From: Gammaproteobacteria bacterium
GTDB taxonomy: Bacteria > Pseudomonadota > Gammaproteobacteria > Thiohalobacterales > Thiohalobacteraceae
Direction of reading: 5' to 3'
Length of the DNA: 6,869 bases
Assembly: GCA_016214925.1 (NCBI GenBank)
Contig: JACRMO010000118.1
Span: forward strand, 1-6,869
Part shown: in pieces, positions 1-6,869 of the stretch
Layout of the letters: every line of letters starts with the position of its first letter
How positions within the stretch are numbered: position 1 is the first letter of the stretch
Made by a program: the position numbers and the translations under genes
Notes under the pieces: generated by a model
The model's database searches: none
Told to the model about the DNA's origin: nothing
What the model saw: the letters and a program-made list of their open reading frames with translations, nothing else

Positions 1-220
1 ACTTGGTGTTGGTAACAAGAATCTCTTTGCCTTTGTTCGTGCAGTGGGTTTGCGCCTGCCCAAGGGCAGCCTGTTTGGCGGTTGATGCATTTAGGTCATC
101 AGCAGATACGGAATAAGTGTCAGGGCCCATTGGAAGGACTCCGCTTGAGTAGGTCTTCAGCCCACAGCCATACAGAAGGAATGCAGCAGCAGTAGCGACA
201 GCGAGGATTTTTATATTCAT
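1..220 (-). CDS. Small predicted lipoprotein, 3' end cut by the window
   Basis: The first 73 residues of a protein that continues beyond the window. The start is fixed by an AGGAGA-type ribosome binding site (plus-strand TCTCCT, 225-230) four bases before the ATG. The N-terminus is a lipoprotein signal: MNIK, a hydrophobic Ala/Val/Leu stretch, then L-Y-G-C with the lipidated Cys at residue 19. Tyr at -2 is unusual but tolerated. The mature part begins with a short flexible segment, then GPDTYSVS (about 32-39), a helix-like Ala/Gln-rich stretch, and HCTNKGKEILV (about 59-69). From memory, this GPDTY...Cys..GKEI pattern recurs in short uncharacterised proteobacterial lipoproteins; no function is known to me. 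Destination, outer or inner membrane, is inferred. It lies just downstream of an attC-like site and has lower GC than the core genes, which suits a mobile cassette. Confidence 0.8.
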   Translation of the reverse strand, partial: MNIKILAVATAAAFLLYGCGLKTYSSGVLPMGPDTYSVSADDLNASTAKQAALGQAQTHCTNKGKEILVTNTK

Positions 221-241
221 TATTTCTCCTAAGCGAGTGGC

Positions 242-314
242 GTTTAAGATGCCCAGCATTCGTGCTCAGGTGCGGCGAGCGGCACGAGCCGTCACTTTGG
301 GCGCGTTGTTAGTG
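242..314 (-). other. attC-like (integron cassette recombination) site, degenerate cores
   Basis: This 73-bp stretch between two co-oriented small genes folds like an attC site. On the minus strand it starts CACTAAC-AA-CGCGCCC (compare R'' RYYYAAC, then L'') and ends TGGGC-AT-CTTAAAC (compare L', then R' GTTRRRY). The arms pair internally: plus-strand GCCCA 251-255 with TGGGC 298-302, GC 256-257 with GC 288-289, and TCGTGC 260-265 with GCACGA 282-287. A two-base bulge at 258-259 resembles the extrahelical bases of real attC sites. Position and orientation also fit: it follows the stop of the 118-residue gene and precedes the next start codon. Against it, R' begins with C instead of G and R'' departs from consensus at two positions, so it may be inactive or a coincidental hairpin. 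No integrase gene is in the window. Confidence 0.45.
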
Positions 315-333
315 AGCAATTTATTCGCAGGAA

Positions 334-350
334 TGTTCAACATTTGAACA
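334..350. repeat. 17-bp perfect palindrome
   Basis: TGTTCAA (334-340) and TTGAACA (344-350) are exact reverse complements around a 3-bp centre. It lies about 50 bases after the stop of the 118-residue gene and ahead of the attC-like site. No T-run follows on either strand, so it is not a standard intrinsic terminator. It could be a dimeric operator or an mRNA 3'-end hairpin; the sequence does not decide. Confidence 0.5.
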
Positions 351-398
351 CCACTTTAATTTTGCCGTTACACTCCGAAGTTGCCAGCCTTGCTTACG

Positions 399-755
399 CT
401 ATTGCTTTACAAGCTTATGAATCACAAGGAGAGCGATAGTCGTTAAGGTTGCCCAGACATACTCACTGAACTCTCCAAACAGCTCGGTCGCGTACCACAT
501 ATAAGGTGCATCGTATTCGCCCGGACCAGTAAACCCAACAATTCCACTTAGCTTAATCGCGAACGGCCAAGCCAAGCTTACGATGAACGGCGAAACGATA
601 CACACTGGAACAAACACCGCCTTCTTGAACTTCGAGAAACCGGAATACTTGAAAACGATAACCAACAACCATATCGGGAGCACCAAGAATATTACGATGA
701 GTGGTATCGCATCGATTACCCCCGGCATGACAAATTCCAAACTAGGTTTATCCAT
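399..755 (-). CDS. Unrecognised small integral membrane protein (118 aa)
   Basis: I do not recognise a family. The 118-residue product has three likely membrane segments: about 13-36 (IDAIPLIVIFLVLPIWLLVIVF), about 46-68 (AVFVPVCIVSPFIVSLAWPF) and about 97-114 (EYVWATLTTIALLVIHKLV). A short basic loop (KYSGFSKFKK) lies between the first two, and a Gly/Tyr/acidic loop (GPGEYDAPYMWYATELFGEF) before the third. The first ATG is chosen because a purine-rich AGAGAG lies about 8-13 bases upstream; the internal Met10 has no such site. Base composition is about 47% GC in a sampled line (421-480), against about 75% in a line of qmcA (1621-1680), suggesting a different origin from the core genes upstream. 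It is followed by a palindrome and an attC-like site, so it may be a cassette gene. Expression and function are unknown. Confidence 0.65.
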   Translation of the reverse strand: MDKPSLEFVMPGVIDAIPLIVIFLVLPIWLLVIVFKYSGFSKFKKAVFVPVCIVSPFIVSLAWPFAIKLSGIVGFTGPGEYDAPYMWYATELFGEFSEYVWATLTTIALLVIHKLVKQ

Positions 756-777
756 TCTTGCTCTCTAACTACAATTG

Positions 778-818
778 GGAGCCTAAAAGCTCCGTTGTAA
801 ACGGCGCATTTTGGCTCC
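778..818. repeat. 41-bp imperfect palindrome
   Basis: Arms 778-796 and 800-818 pair at 16 of 19 positions around GTA (797-799). The outer GGAGCC/GGCTCC and inner CCGTT/AACGG blocks are perfect; mismatches are at 784/812, 788/808 and 791/805. It lies just upstream of the 118-residue gene in the 217-bp gap after nfeD. No T-run follows, so a simple terminator is unlikely. It may be a recombination or insertion-boundary structure, or a leader hairpin. Confidence 0.6.
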
Positions 819-831
819 ATAACACATTCGG

Positions 832-867
832 CCTCAATCACTTCAAGGTATTGATATTTGATTGAGG
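832..867. repeat. 9-bp inverted repeat with 18-nt loop
   Basis: CCTCAATCA (832-840) and TGATTGAGG (859-867) are exact reverse complements separated by 18 AT-rich bases. It lies 13 bp from the 41-bp palindrome, so the gap 756-972 holds two consecutive foldable elements. I see no convincing gene in that gap. Its role is unknown; no T-run supports termination. Confidence 0.5.
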
Positions 868-972
868 AGCTAATAGTCCGGGCAAAAGAGCGTGATGTTG
901 CCATGCTGTTTGTCGTACATCATTGCACCATGCCATGGTCACGCATCGGTTGCGCCTCATCAATCCTGCCCA

Positions 973-1413
973 CTACCCGGTCTGTTCCACCTTCAACACC
1001 GTATTCTCGATCCCCACCACTTTGATCTTCGTGCCCGCCGGGCAGTCCGCGCCTTCGATTTTCCAGGTGGAATCGTCGACGCGGATCTTGCCGATGCCGT
1101 TGGAGATGGGCGCATCCAGCGTGAACACGCGGCCGACGTATTGCGCGCCGCGACGGTTCAAGGTGGGCTCGTCGGTGGTGACGGGGTGTGTGTTGCGGTA
1201 GCCGCGCCAAGCGAGGATGGAGCCGACGGAGGCGATCGAGAACAGGATGAACTGATATTCCCAGGTCAGCGTCGGTACGAAATAGAACACGGCGCCGACG
1301 ATGCCGGCGGCGATGCCGATCCACAGCATGAAGGCGCCGGGGGCGAAGACTTCGAGGATGATGAGCAGTGCGGCGAGGATGAACCAATGCCAGTAGGTCA
1401 GCTGTTGCAGCAT
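973..1413 (-). CDS. ybbJ: NfeD family membrane protein (short form, YbbJ-like), partner of QmcA
   Basis: This is a 146-residue short NfeD protein without the serine-protease domain of long forms. Three membrane segments fill the N-terminal half (about 8-28, 30-47 and 52-69; HWFILAALLIILEVFAPG and following). After an Arg-rich cytoplasmic link comes a soluble OB-fold (about 85-146) with the family pattern G-x-V-x-T-L-x-x-P-I-x-N-G-x-G-K-I-x-V-D-D-x-x-W and P-A-G-T-K-I-K-V-V. Such proteins are known to be encoded beside SPFH/stomatin-like proteins and are thought to anchor or organise them in membrane domains. Its ATG overlaps the qmcA stop by one base (TGATG on the minus strand, 1415-1411), which indicates translational coupling. 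An AGGGAG ribosome binding site lies inside the end of qmcA about 10 bases upstream. No clear terminator follows. Length and domain order look complete. Confidence 0.9.
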   Translation of the reverse strand: MLQQLTYWHWFILAALLIILEVFAPGAFMLWIGIAAGIVGAVFYFVPTLTWEYQFILFSIASVGSILAWRGYRNTHPVTTDEPTLNRRGAQYVGRVFTLDAPISNGIGKIRVDDSTWKIEGADCPAGTKIKVVGIENTVLKVEQTG

Positions 1414-2339
1414 CAGTTGGCCGCTCCCTTGTGCTTGAGCGCGTCCTTGAACATTTCAGTAATGCCGCCGACGGCACCGATGAGGTTGGACGCTTCCAGC
1501 GGCATCATGATCAGTTTCTGATTCGGCGCGGTGGCGACCGCCTGCAGGGCCTCGGTGTATTTCAGCGCGACGAAATAGTTCAATGCGTTGACGTCACCCT
1601 TGGCGATGGACTCGGACACCATCTGCGTGGCGCGCGCTTCGGCCTCGGCTTGGCGCTCGCGCGCCTCGGCATCGCGGAAGGCGGCCTCGCGACGACCTTC
1701 GGCTTCGAGGATCGCCGCCTGTTTTTCGCCTTCGGCCTTGAGGATGGAGGCTTGGCGAAAACCTTCGGCTTCGAGAATGTTGGCGCGCTTCTCACGTTCG
1801 GCTTTCATCTGCCGAGCCATGGAATCCACCAGATCGCGCGGCGGGGTGATGTCCTTGATCTCGATGCGCGTGACCTTCACGCCCCAGGGCGTGGTGGCGT
1901 CGTCGACCACGTGCAGCAGTTGAGCGTTGATCTTGTCGCGCTGCGAGAGCAGTTCGTCGAGGTCCATCGAGCCCATGACGGTACGGATGTTGGTCATGGT
2001 CAGATTGAGGATGGCGATTTCCAGCTGGCTGACTTCATAGGCCGCTTTGGCCGCGTCCAGCACCTGGAAGAACATCACGCCGTCGACTTTCACCATGGCG
2101 TTGTCGCGGGTGATGACTTCCTGCGAGGGCACGTCGACCACCTGTTCCATCATGTTCAGCTTGCGGCCGATGCGATCGATGACCGGTGCGATGAGGTTGA
2201 GGCCGGGGCGCAGTGTTTTGGTATAACGCCCGAAGCGCTCGACGGTGAACTCCATGCCTTGGGGCACGGACTTCACGCCCATGAATACCACGACGATGGC
2301 CAGGACGAACAGCAGCAGGACGAATTCTTGAAAGCCCAT
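1413..2339 (-). CDS. qmcA: SPFH/stomatin-like membrane protein QmcA
   Basis: This 308-residue protein belongs to the SPFH (stomatin/prohibitin/flotillin/HflK-C) superfamily. One N-terminal membrane anchor (about 5-22, FVLLLFVLAIVVVFMGV) is followed by the SPFH domain: SVPQGMEFTVERFGRYTKTL, GLNLIAPVIDRIG, VITRDNAMVKVDGVMFFQV, and NLTMTNIRTVMGSMDLDELL. Next comes an Ala/Glu-rich coiled coil (about 180-245) with repeated ILxAEGxxQAA units, typical of oligomerising SPFH proteins, and a hydrophobic tail (MMPLEASNLIGAVGGI). Length is close to E. coli QmcA (about 305). Family members form large oligomers in the inner membrane and are linked to membrane-protein quality control, including FtsH; direct roles here are inference. 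A GAGGGAGA ribosome binding site (2354-2347) supports the start. It is followed directly by the overlapping NfeD partner, forming a two-gene operon with its own promoter. Confidence 0.93.
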   Translation of the reverse strand: MGFQEFVLLLFVLAIVVVFMGVKSVPQGMEFTVERFGRYTKTLRPGLNLIAPVIDRIGRKLNMMEQVVDVPSQEVITRDNAMVKVDGVMFFQVLDAAKAAYEVSQLEIAILNLTMTNIRTVMGSMDLDELLSQRDKINAQLLHVVDDATTPWGVKVTRIEIKDITPPRDLVDSMARQMKAEREKRANILEAEGFRQASILKAEGEKQAAILEAEGRREAAFRDAEARERQAEAEARATQMVSESIAKGDVNALNYFVALKYTEALQAVATAPNQKLIMMPLEASNLIGAVGGITEMFKDALKHKGAAN

Positions 2340-2399
2340 GATTCGATCTCCCTCGGTGAGCGGTCGCCACAGAGCCGTGTGCGATCGCGTTGAGGTTCG

Positions 2400-2427
2400 A
2401 GTATAGGGCCGATGAGGTTTGGGACAA
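2400..2427 (-). promoter_or_regulatory. Sigma-70 type promoter for qmcA–nfeD
   Basis: On the minus strand, TTGTCC (2427-2422; 4 of 6 to TTGACA) and TATACT (2405-2400; 5 of 6 to TATAAT) are separated by 16 bp. The -10 lies about 60 bp before the qmcA start, in the 107-bp gap after uup. This suggests the pair is transcribed independently of uup. Confidence 0.55.
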
Positions 2428-2446
2428 AGCCGCTGCGCGTTGGGGA

Positions 2447-4363
2447 TTAGCCCGAGCGGCGGGCTTCCAGCGATTCCCAGCGTGCGTAAGCCTTGGCGAG
2501 TTCTGCTTCGAGGGCGGCCAAGCTTGCTTTGGTGGTGGTCACGAAATCGTTGCCTTGACGGTAGATCGCCGGATCGGCGAGTTGCGCCTGCACGCTGTGT
2601 TGTTGCGCTTCGAGGGTTTCGATCCGCGCCGGGAGTTGCTCCAGTTCGCGTTGCTCTTTGTAGTTCAGTTTTTCGGTGTGGCGCGCGGTTGTCGGCGCGG
2701 TTGTCGGAATGACTGGCGCGGCGACAGCCGGGGCCGGTTTACGTTCCGGCGTGCGTTCACTGGGAGGCGTGGGTCGTTGACGCAGCCAGTCATCGTAACC
2801 GCCGACATACTCGCCGATGCGGCCATCGCCTTCGAGCACCAGTGTGCTGGTGACCAGATTGTTGAGGAAGGCGCGATCGTGGCTGACCAATAATAAAGTG
2901 CCCTGATATTCGAGCAGACGTTCTTCGAGCAGATCCAGGGTTTCGATGTCGAGATCGTTGGTCGGCTCATCCATCACCAGCACGTTGAAGCCTTTGGTGA
3001 ACAGACGTGCGAGCAGCAACCGATTGCGTTCACCGCCGGACAAGGTGCCCGCGGGCTGGCGGATGCGGTCGGGCGCGAACAGGAAATCCTGGAGATAGGA
3101 AATGACGTGGCGGTTCTGGCCGTTGATGCTGATCATTTCGCGGCCGTGGGCCAGATTGTCCAGCACGCTTTTGCTGGAATCGATGTCGCTGCGCTGCTGG
3201 TCGAAGTAGGCGACTTCGAGTTTGGTGCCCAGGCGCACGCGGCCGCTTTGCGGCGTGAGCTCGCCCAGAAGCAGACGCAGCAGCGTGGTTTTACCGACGC
3301 CGTTGGGCCCGATGATGCCGATCTTGTCGCCGCGCATCAGCGTGGTGGAGAAATCGCGCACGATGGGTTTGTCGTTCCAGGCGTAGCTGATGTTCTCGAT
3401 TTCGGCGACCAGATGGCCGGAGCGTTCGGCTTCCTGGATTTGCAGATTGGCGGTGCCGGAGCGTTCGCGGCGTTCACGGCGCTCCTCGCGAAGTGCCTTC
3501 AAGGCGCGCACGCGGCCTTCGTTGCGGGTGCGCCTGGCCTTGATGCCTTGGCGAATCCACGCTTCTTCCTGCGACAGGCGTTTGTCGAACAGCGCGTTCT
3601 GCTGTGTTTCGGCGTCCAGCGCGGCCTGCTTGCGTTCGAGGTAAGTCGCGTAATCGCAGTCCCAGCTGGTGAGCCGGCCGCGGTCGAGTTCGAGGATGCG
3701 CGTCGCGAGACGCTGCAAAAAGGCGCGGTCATGGGTGATGAACAGCAGCGTGCCGGTGTAGCTGAGCAGGAACTCTTCCAGCCAGGCGATGGCGATGAGA
3801 TCCAGATGGTTGGTCGGTTCGTCGAGCAGCAGCAGTTCGGGGTCGATGACCAGCGTGCGCGCGAGCAGGGCGCGGCGTTTCAGGCCGCCCGACAGGCTGG
3901 CGAATTCCAGGTCGGGATCGAGTTGCAGGCGCGAGAGGGTGGCCTCGACGCGCTGTTCCCATTGCCAGCCGTCGCGGCTCTCCAATTCATGCTGGGCGCG
4001 TTCGAGTTCGGTCAAAGCGGCGGGCGTCGCGTCATGGGCGACCGCCAGGATGGCGGCGTGGTAGCGCGACAACAGGGGGGCGACCTCGCCGAGGCCGCCG
4101 GCCACGACGTCGAACAGCTTGCCGTGCAGATCGGCGGGCACATCCTGGGTCAGACGGGTACACCGTAAACCTTGGCGGCGGTCGATATTGCCGCTGTCGG
4201 GGGCAATCTCACCGGCGATCAGTTTCAGCAAGGTCGATTTGCCGGTGCCGTTGCGACCAATGAGACAGACGCGCTCGCCCGGTTCCAGACTGAGGTCGAC
4301 GCCATCGAGGAGTGGCTGTCCACCGTAATCGAGCAGGACGTTGCGGAGTGTGATCAGAGGCAT
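2447..4363 (-). CDS. uup: ABC-F ATPase Uup (genome stability)
   Basis: This 638-residue protein has two complete ABC ATPase domains and no membrane segments, so it is an ABC-F protein, not a transporter. Domain 1 has Walker A GRNGTGKST (36-44), signature LSGG (157-160), Walker B with DEPTNHLD (181-188) and ITHDR. Domain 2 has GPNGVGKTT (352-360), LSGGERNR (441-448), DEPTNDLD (465-472) and VSHDR. Both catalytic glutamates are present. A charged linker (about 243-310, rich in Arg/Glu) joins them. The C-terminal coiled coil (about 565-638: LNYKEQRELEQLPARIETLE ... ARWESLEA) distinguishes Uup from other ABC-F proteins and in E. coli is the DNA-binding part. Uup is known to affect precise transposon excision and replication or recombination intermediates; ribosome association has also been proposed. 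The ATG is weakly supported because no clear Shine-Dalgarno precedes it, but homology begins at once. Two DnaA boxes lie 62-84 bp upstream. Confidence 0.93.
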   Translation of the reverse strand: MPLITLRNVLLDYGGQPLLDGVDLSLEPGERVCLIGRNGTGKSTLLKLIAGEIAPDSGNIDRRQGLRCTRLTQDVPADLHGKLFDVVAGGLGEVAPLLSRYHAAILAVAHDATPAALTELERAQHELESRDGWQWEQRVEATLSRLQLDPDLEFASLSGGLKRRALLARTLVIDPELLLLDEPTNHLDLIAIAWLEEFLLSYTGTLLFITHDRAFLQRLATRILELDRGRLTSWDCDYATYLERKQAALDAETQQNALFDKRLSQEEAWIRQGIKARRTRNEGRVRALKALREERRERRERSGTANLQIQEAERSGHLVAEIENISYAWNDKPIVRDFSTTLMRGDKIGIIGPNGVGKTTLLRLLLGELTPQSGRVRLGTKLEVAYFDQQRSDIDSSKSVLDNLAHGREMISINGQNRHVISYLQDFLFAPDRIRQPAGTLSGGERNRLLLARLFTKGFNVLVMDEPTNDLDIETLDLLEERLLEYQGTLLLVSHDRAFLNNLVTSTLVLEGDGRIGEYVGGYDDWLRQRPTPPSERTPERKPAPAVAAPVIPTTAPTTARHTEKLNYKEQRELEQLPARIETLEAQQHSVQAQLADPAIYRQGNDFVTTTKASLAALEAELAKAYARWESLEARRSG

Positions 4364-4407
4364 GATGGGCGGCGGCTTGGGTGTTTGGTGAGTATGCCAG
4401 CGGGAGG

Positions 4408-4413
4408 GTTATA
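4408..4413 (-). promoter_or_regulatory. Possible -10 element of the uup promoter
   Basis: Minus-strand TATAAC (5 of 6 to TATAAT) lies about 45 bp before the uup start. No good -35 is visible: the best match, TTGTGG (4434-4429), is at a short 15-bp spacing and lies inside the upstream DnaA-box pair. If the assignment is right, DnaA binding would cover the -35 region. Confidence 0.35.
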
Positions 4414-4424
4414 TCGCTGCCGGG

Positions 4425-4447
4425 TTATCCACAAAACATGTGGATAA
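4425..4447. promoter_or_regulatory. Inverted pair of perfect DnaA boxes upstream of uup
   Basis: TTATCCACA (4425-4433) and TGTGGATAA (4439-4447) are two exact copies of the strong E. coli R1/R4-type DnaA box, in opposite orientation and 5 bp apart. They lie 62-84 bp upstream of the uup ATG and next to an AT-rich patch. The likely reading is DnaA-dependent control of uup, or a DnaA-binding site that titrates DnaA. The symmetry also permits another dimeric regulator. An origin is unlikely: only two boxes are present and none of the genes usually beside oriC. Confidence 0.7.
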
Positions 4448-4742
4448 CTGTGTGGAGTGTTTGGGATCAACTGAGTCTGAACCGCGTCGTTGTTGGGTAT
4501 TTCTCAAAATGACCATATTATGACCGAGTATTATTATCTATATATTTCATTGTGTTGAATGTTAGTCGCTGGTACAGCTGGCAATTTTTCCAGGCGTCGT
4601 ATGCGGGCCATAATTTTGACGAAGCATTGTGAATAAGAATCCCCGACGGTCCGCCTGACCGGCCTTATACAGTATCCAACCAGATCGCGGACTTAGCGAT
4701 TTTGCACCGGATCGGCAGGGTGGATTCCCGAGGGCCCAGCCC

Positions 4743-4758
4743 AAAAAGACGTCGGTCT
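4743..4758 (-). terminator. Weak candidate terminator after tRNA-Ile2
   Basis: On the minus strand, AGAC-CGAC-GTCT forms a 4-bp stem and runs directly into five T residues (A-run 4743-4747 on the plus strand, including the last stem base). It begins about 24 bases after the tRNA CCA end, where a tRNA terminator is expected. The stem is short, hence low confidence. Confidence 0.35.
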
Positions 4759-4781
4759 GGGTTACACGAGAAGGTAGTAGT

Positions 4782-4858
<77 letters not shown>

Positions 4859-4869
4859 GGAAGGGCGGG

Positions 4870-4898
4870 AGTATAAAGAGGTCGGACAGCGGCGTCAC
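4870..4898 (-). promoter_or_regulatory. Promoter of tRNA-Ile2
   Basis: Minus-strand GTGACG (4898-4893; 4 of 6 to TTGACA) and TATACT (4875-4870; 5 of 6) are separated by exactly 17 bp. The -10 ends 11 bp before the mature tRNA 5' end. The stretch after the -10 (CCCGCCCTTCC) is GC-rich, as in stringently controlled stable-RNA promoters. The -35 touches the rpoD-terminal hairpin by one base, so the two signals are packed together. Confidence 0.55.
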
Positions 4899-4921
4899 CC
4901 GCCGGCCCTGAGACCGGCGGG
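4898..4921 (-). terminator. GC-rich hairpin after rpoD
   Basis: CCCGCCGG (4898-4905) and CCGGCGGG (4914-4921) form a perfect 8-bp stem with an 8-nt loop, starting 10 bases after the rpoD stop. No T-run follows on the minus strand, so termination may be partial or the hairpin may only protect the mRNA end. Read-through into the tRNA is possible. Confidence 0.45.
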
Positions 4922-4931
4922 AAAGCTGCTA

Positions 4932-6644
<1,713 letters not shown>

Positions 6645-6673
6645 GTGTCTTCGCTATGTGCTAAGTGGTAGAT

Positions 6674-6698
6674 CCCGCAGCCATAATTAAGTTGCGGG
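6674..6698 (-). other. Hairpin in the dnaG–rpoD spacer
   Basis: CCCGCA (6674-6679) and TGCGGG (6693-6698) form a perfect 6-bp stem around a 13-nt AT-rich loop, about 30 bases before the rpoD start. No T-run follows. In E. coli the dnaG–rpoD spacer is an RNase E processing region, so a similar processing or mRNA-stability role is possible here by position only. Confidence 0.4.
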
Positions 6699-6720
6699 GT
6701 CGACGCAAAATCAAACTTCC

Positions 6721-6726
6721 AGTGTA
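6721..6726 (-). promoter_or_regulatory. Possible -10 of an rpoD-proximal promoter
   Basis: Minus-strand TACACT (4 of 6 to TATAAT) lies 77 bp before the rpoD start. Upstream hexamers at 17-18 bp spacing match TTGACA at only 3 of 6. An internal promoter here would be sensible because rpoD needs expression independent of dnaG, but the match is weak. Confidence 0.25.
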
Positions 6727-6770
6727 GCGGATGAGTCAGTGCATTACCAGCCGCTAATGGACTGCGGACG

Positions 6771-6869
6771 TCACCCTTGGTGAGGGCGTTCGGCAGGTCT
6801 CGCCAGTTCGCCGAATTCCGCTTTCTCCTCGGCGGTTAACGCATGGAGTGGCTTTCTCGAGAGTTCCGC
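6771..6869 (-). CDS. dnaG: DNA primase DnaG, C-terminal end only
   Basis: The last 32 codons and the TGA stop (6773-6771) of a gene entering from the right edge. The peptide reads AELSRKPLHALTAEEKAEFG followed by ELARPAERPHQG. The pattern KPL..LT.EEK..F..L is like the extreme C-terminus of many proteobacterial primases, after the helicase-binding domain. The main argument is position: directly upstream of rpoD on the same strand, as in the rpsU–dnaG–rpoD operon. The stop is 126 bp before the rpoD start. The fragment is too short to prove identity, and the other two frames look less protein-like. Confidence 0.7.
   Translation of the reverse strand, partial: AELSRKPLHALTAEEKAEFGELARPAERPHQG

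Larger units (their letters stand above)
4364..4781. other. Gene-free region between tRNA-Ile2 and uup
   Basis: No convincing protein gene is visible in these 418 bases. From the tRNA towards uup it holds a weak candidate terminator (4743-4758), about 180 bp of mixed composition with no feature I recognise, an AT-rich patch (about 4500-4562), a pair of ATGACC hexamers exactly 11 bp apart (4509-4514 and 4520-4525), the inverted DnaA-box pair (4425-4447) and a possible uup -10 (4413-4408). A 60-codon minus-strand open frame at 4744-4562 lacks a ribosome binding site and any recognisable motif, so I do not call it. Confidence 0.6.

Noticed and set aside
716..904. 62-codon minus-strand open frame overlapping the start of the 118-residue gene
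   Set aside because: It spans both inverted repeats, has no ribosome binding site and overlaps the better-supported membrane protein.
920..945. Short hairpin after nfeD (ACCAT/ATGGT) as its terminator
   Set aside because: The stem is only 5 bp and no T-run follows on the minus strand.
1431..2393. Long plus-strand open frame opposite qmcA (about 320 codons)
   Set aside because: It is antisense to a clear SPFH gene; in GC-rich DNA such shadow frames are expected, and its translation is His/Asp/Gly-rich with no domain.
3107..4168. Long plus-strand open frame opposite uup (about 353 codons)
   Set aside because: It is antisense to the ABC-F motifs, which are unmistakable on the minus strand; composition is shadow-like.
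4425..4562. Replication origin (DnaA boxes plus AT-rich patch)
   Set aside because: Only two boxes, no box cluster or repeated 13-mers, and none of dnaA, dnaN, gidA or a plasmid rep gene nearby.
4660..4685. LexA-like site near TATACAGTAT
   Set aside because: Only one half-site (ACAG) is present; no CTGT at the required spacing.
4562..4744. 60-codon minus-strand open frame between the tRNA and uup
   Set aside because: No ribosome binding site, no recognisable motif, and it starts inside the candidate tRNA terminator.

Overview
The window reads as a gammaproteobacterial chromosome segment. The evidence is the gene order dnaG (3' end) – rpoD – tRNA-Ile2(CAU), the Gammaproteobacteria-like RpoD sequence, and a GC-rich Uup / QmcA / NfeD block. 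Every supported gene lies on the minus strand, so the biology runs from high to low coordinates. I cannot place the organism below class.

Region by region, in transcription order: (1) 6869-6771, the last 32 codons of a probable dnaG. (2) 6770-6645, a dnaG–rpoD spacer with a hairpin. (3) 6644-4932, rpoD, the primary sigma factor. It is open from end to end but carries two anomalies: an in-frame loss of roughly 46-47 residues at the start of region 2.1, and two Leu-to-Arg differences in the region 4.2 recognition-helix segment. (4) 4921-4743, a GC-rich hairpin, then tRNA-Ile2 with its own promoter and a weak candidate terminator. (5) 4781-4364, a gene-free stretch with an AT-rich patch and two perfect DnaA boxes facing each other upstream of uup. 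(6) 4363-2447, uup, an ABC-F ATPase linked to genome stability. (7) 2427-973, a well-formed promoter followed by qmcA (SPFH/stomatin-like) and a short NfeD partner, overlapping by one base. (8) 972-1, a compositionally different, lower-GC region. It holds inverted repeats, an unrecognised 118-residue membrane protein, an attC-like folded site and the start of a small lipoprotein gene.

The core genes cover information processing (DnaG, RpoD, tRNA-Ile2), genome stability (Uup) and membrane-domain maintenance (QmcA/NfeD). The low-coordinate end looks like accessory DNA, possibly one or two gene cassettes of a cluster without a nearby integron integrase. The points most worth a second look are the altered rpoD, the paired DnaA boxes in front of uup, and the attC-like site between the two small genes.
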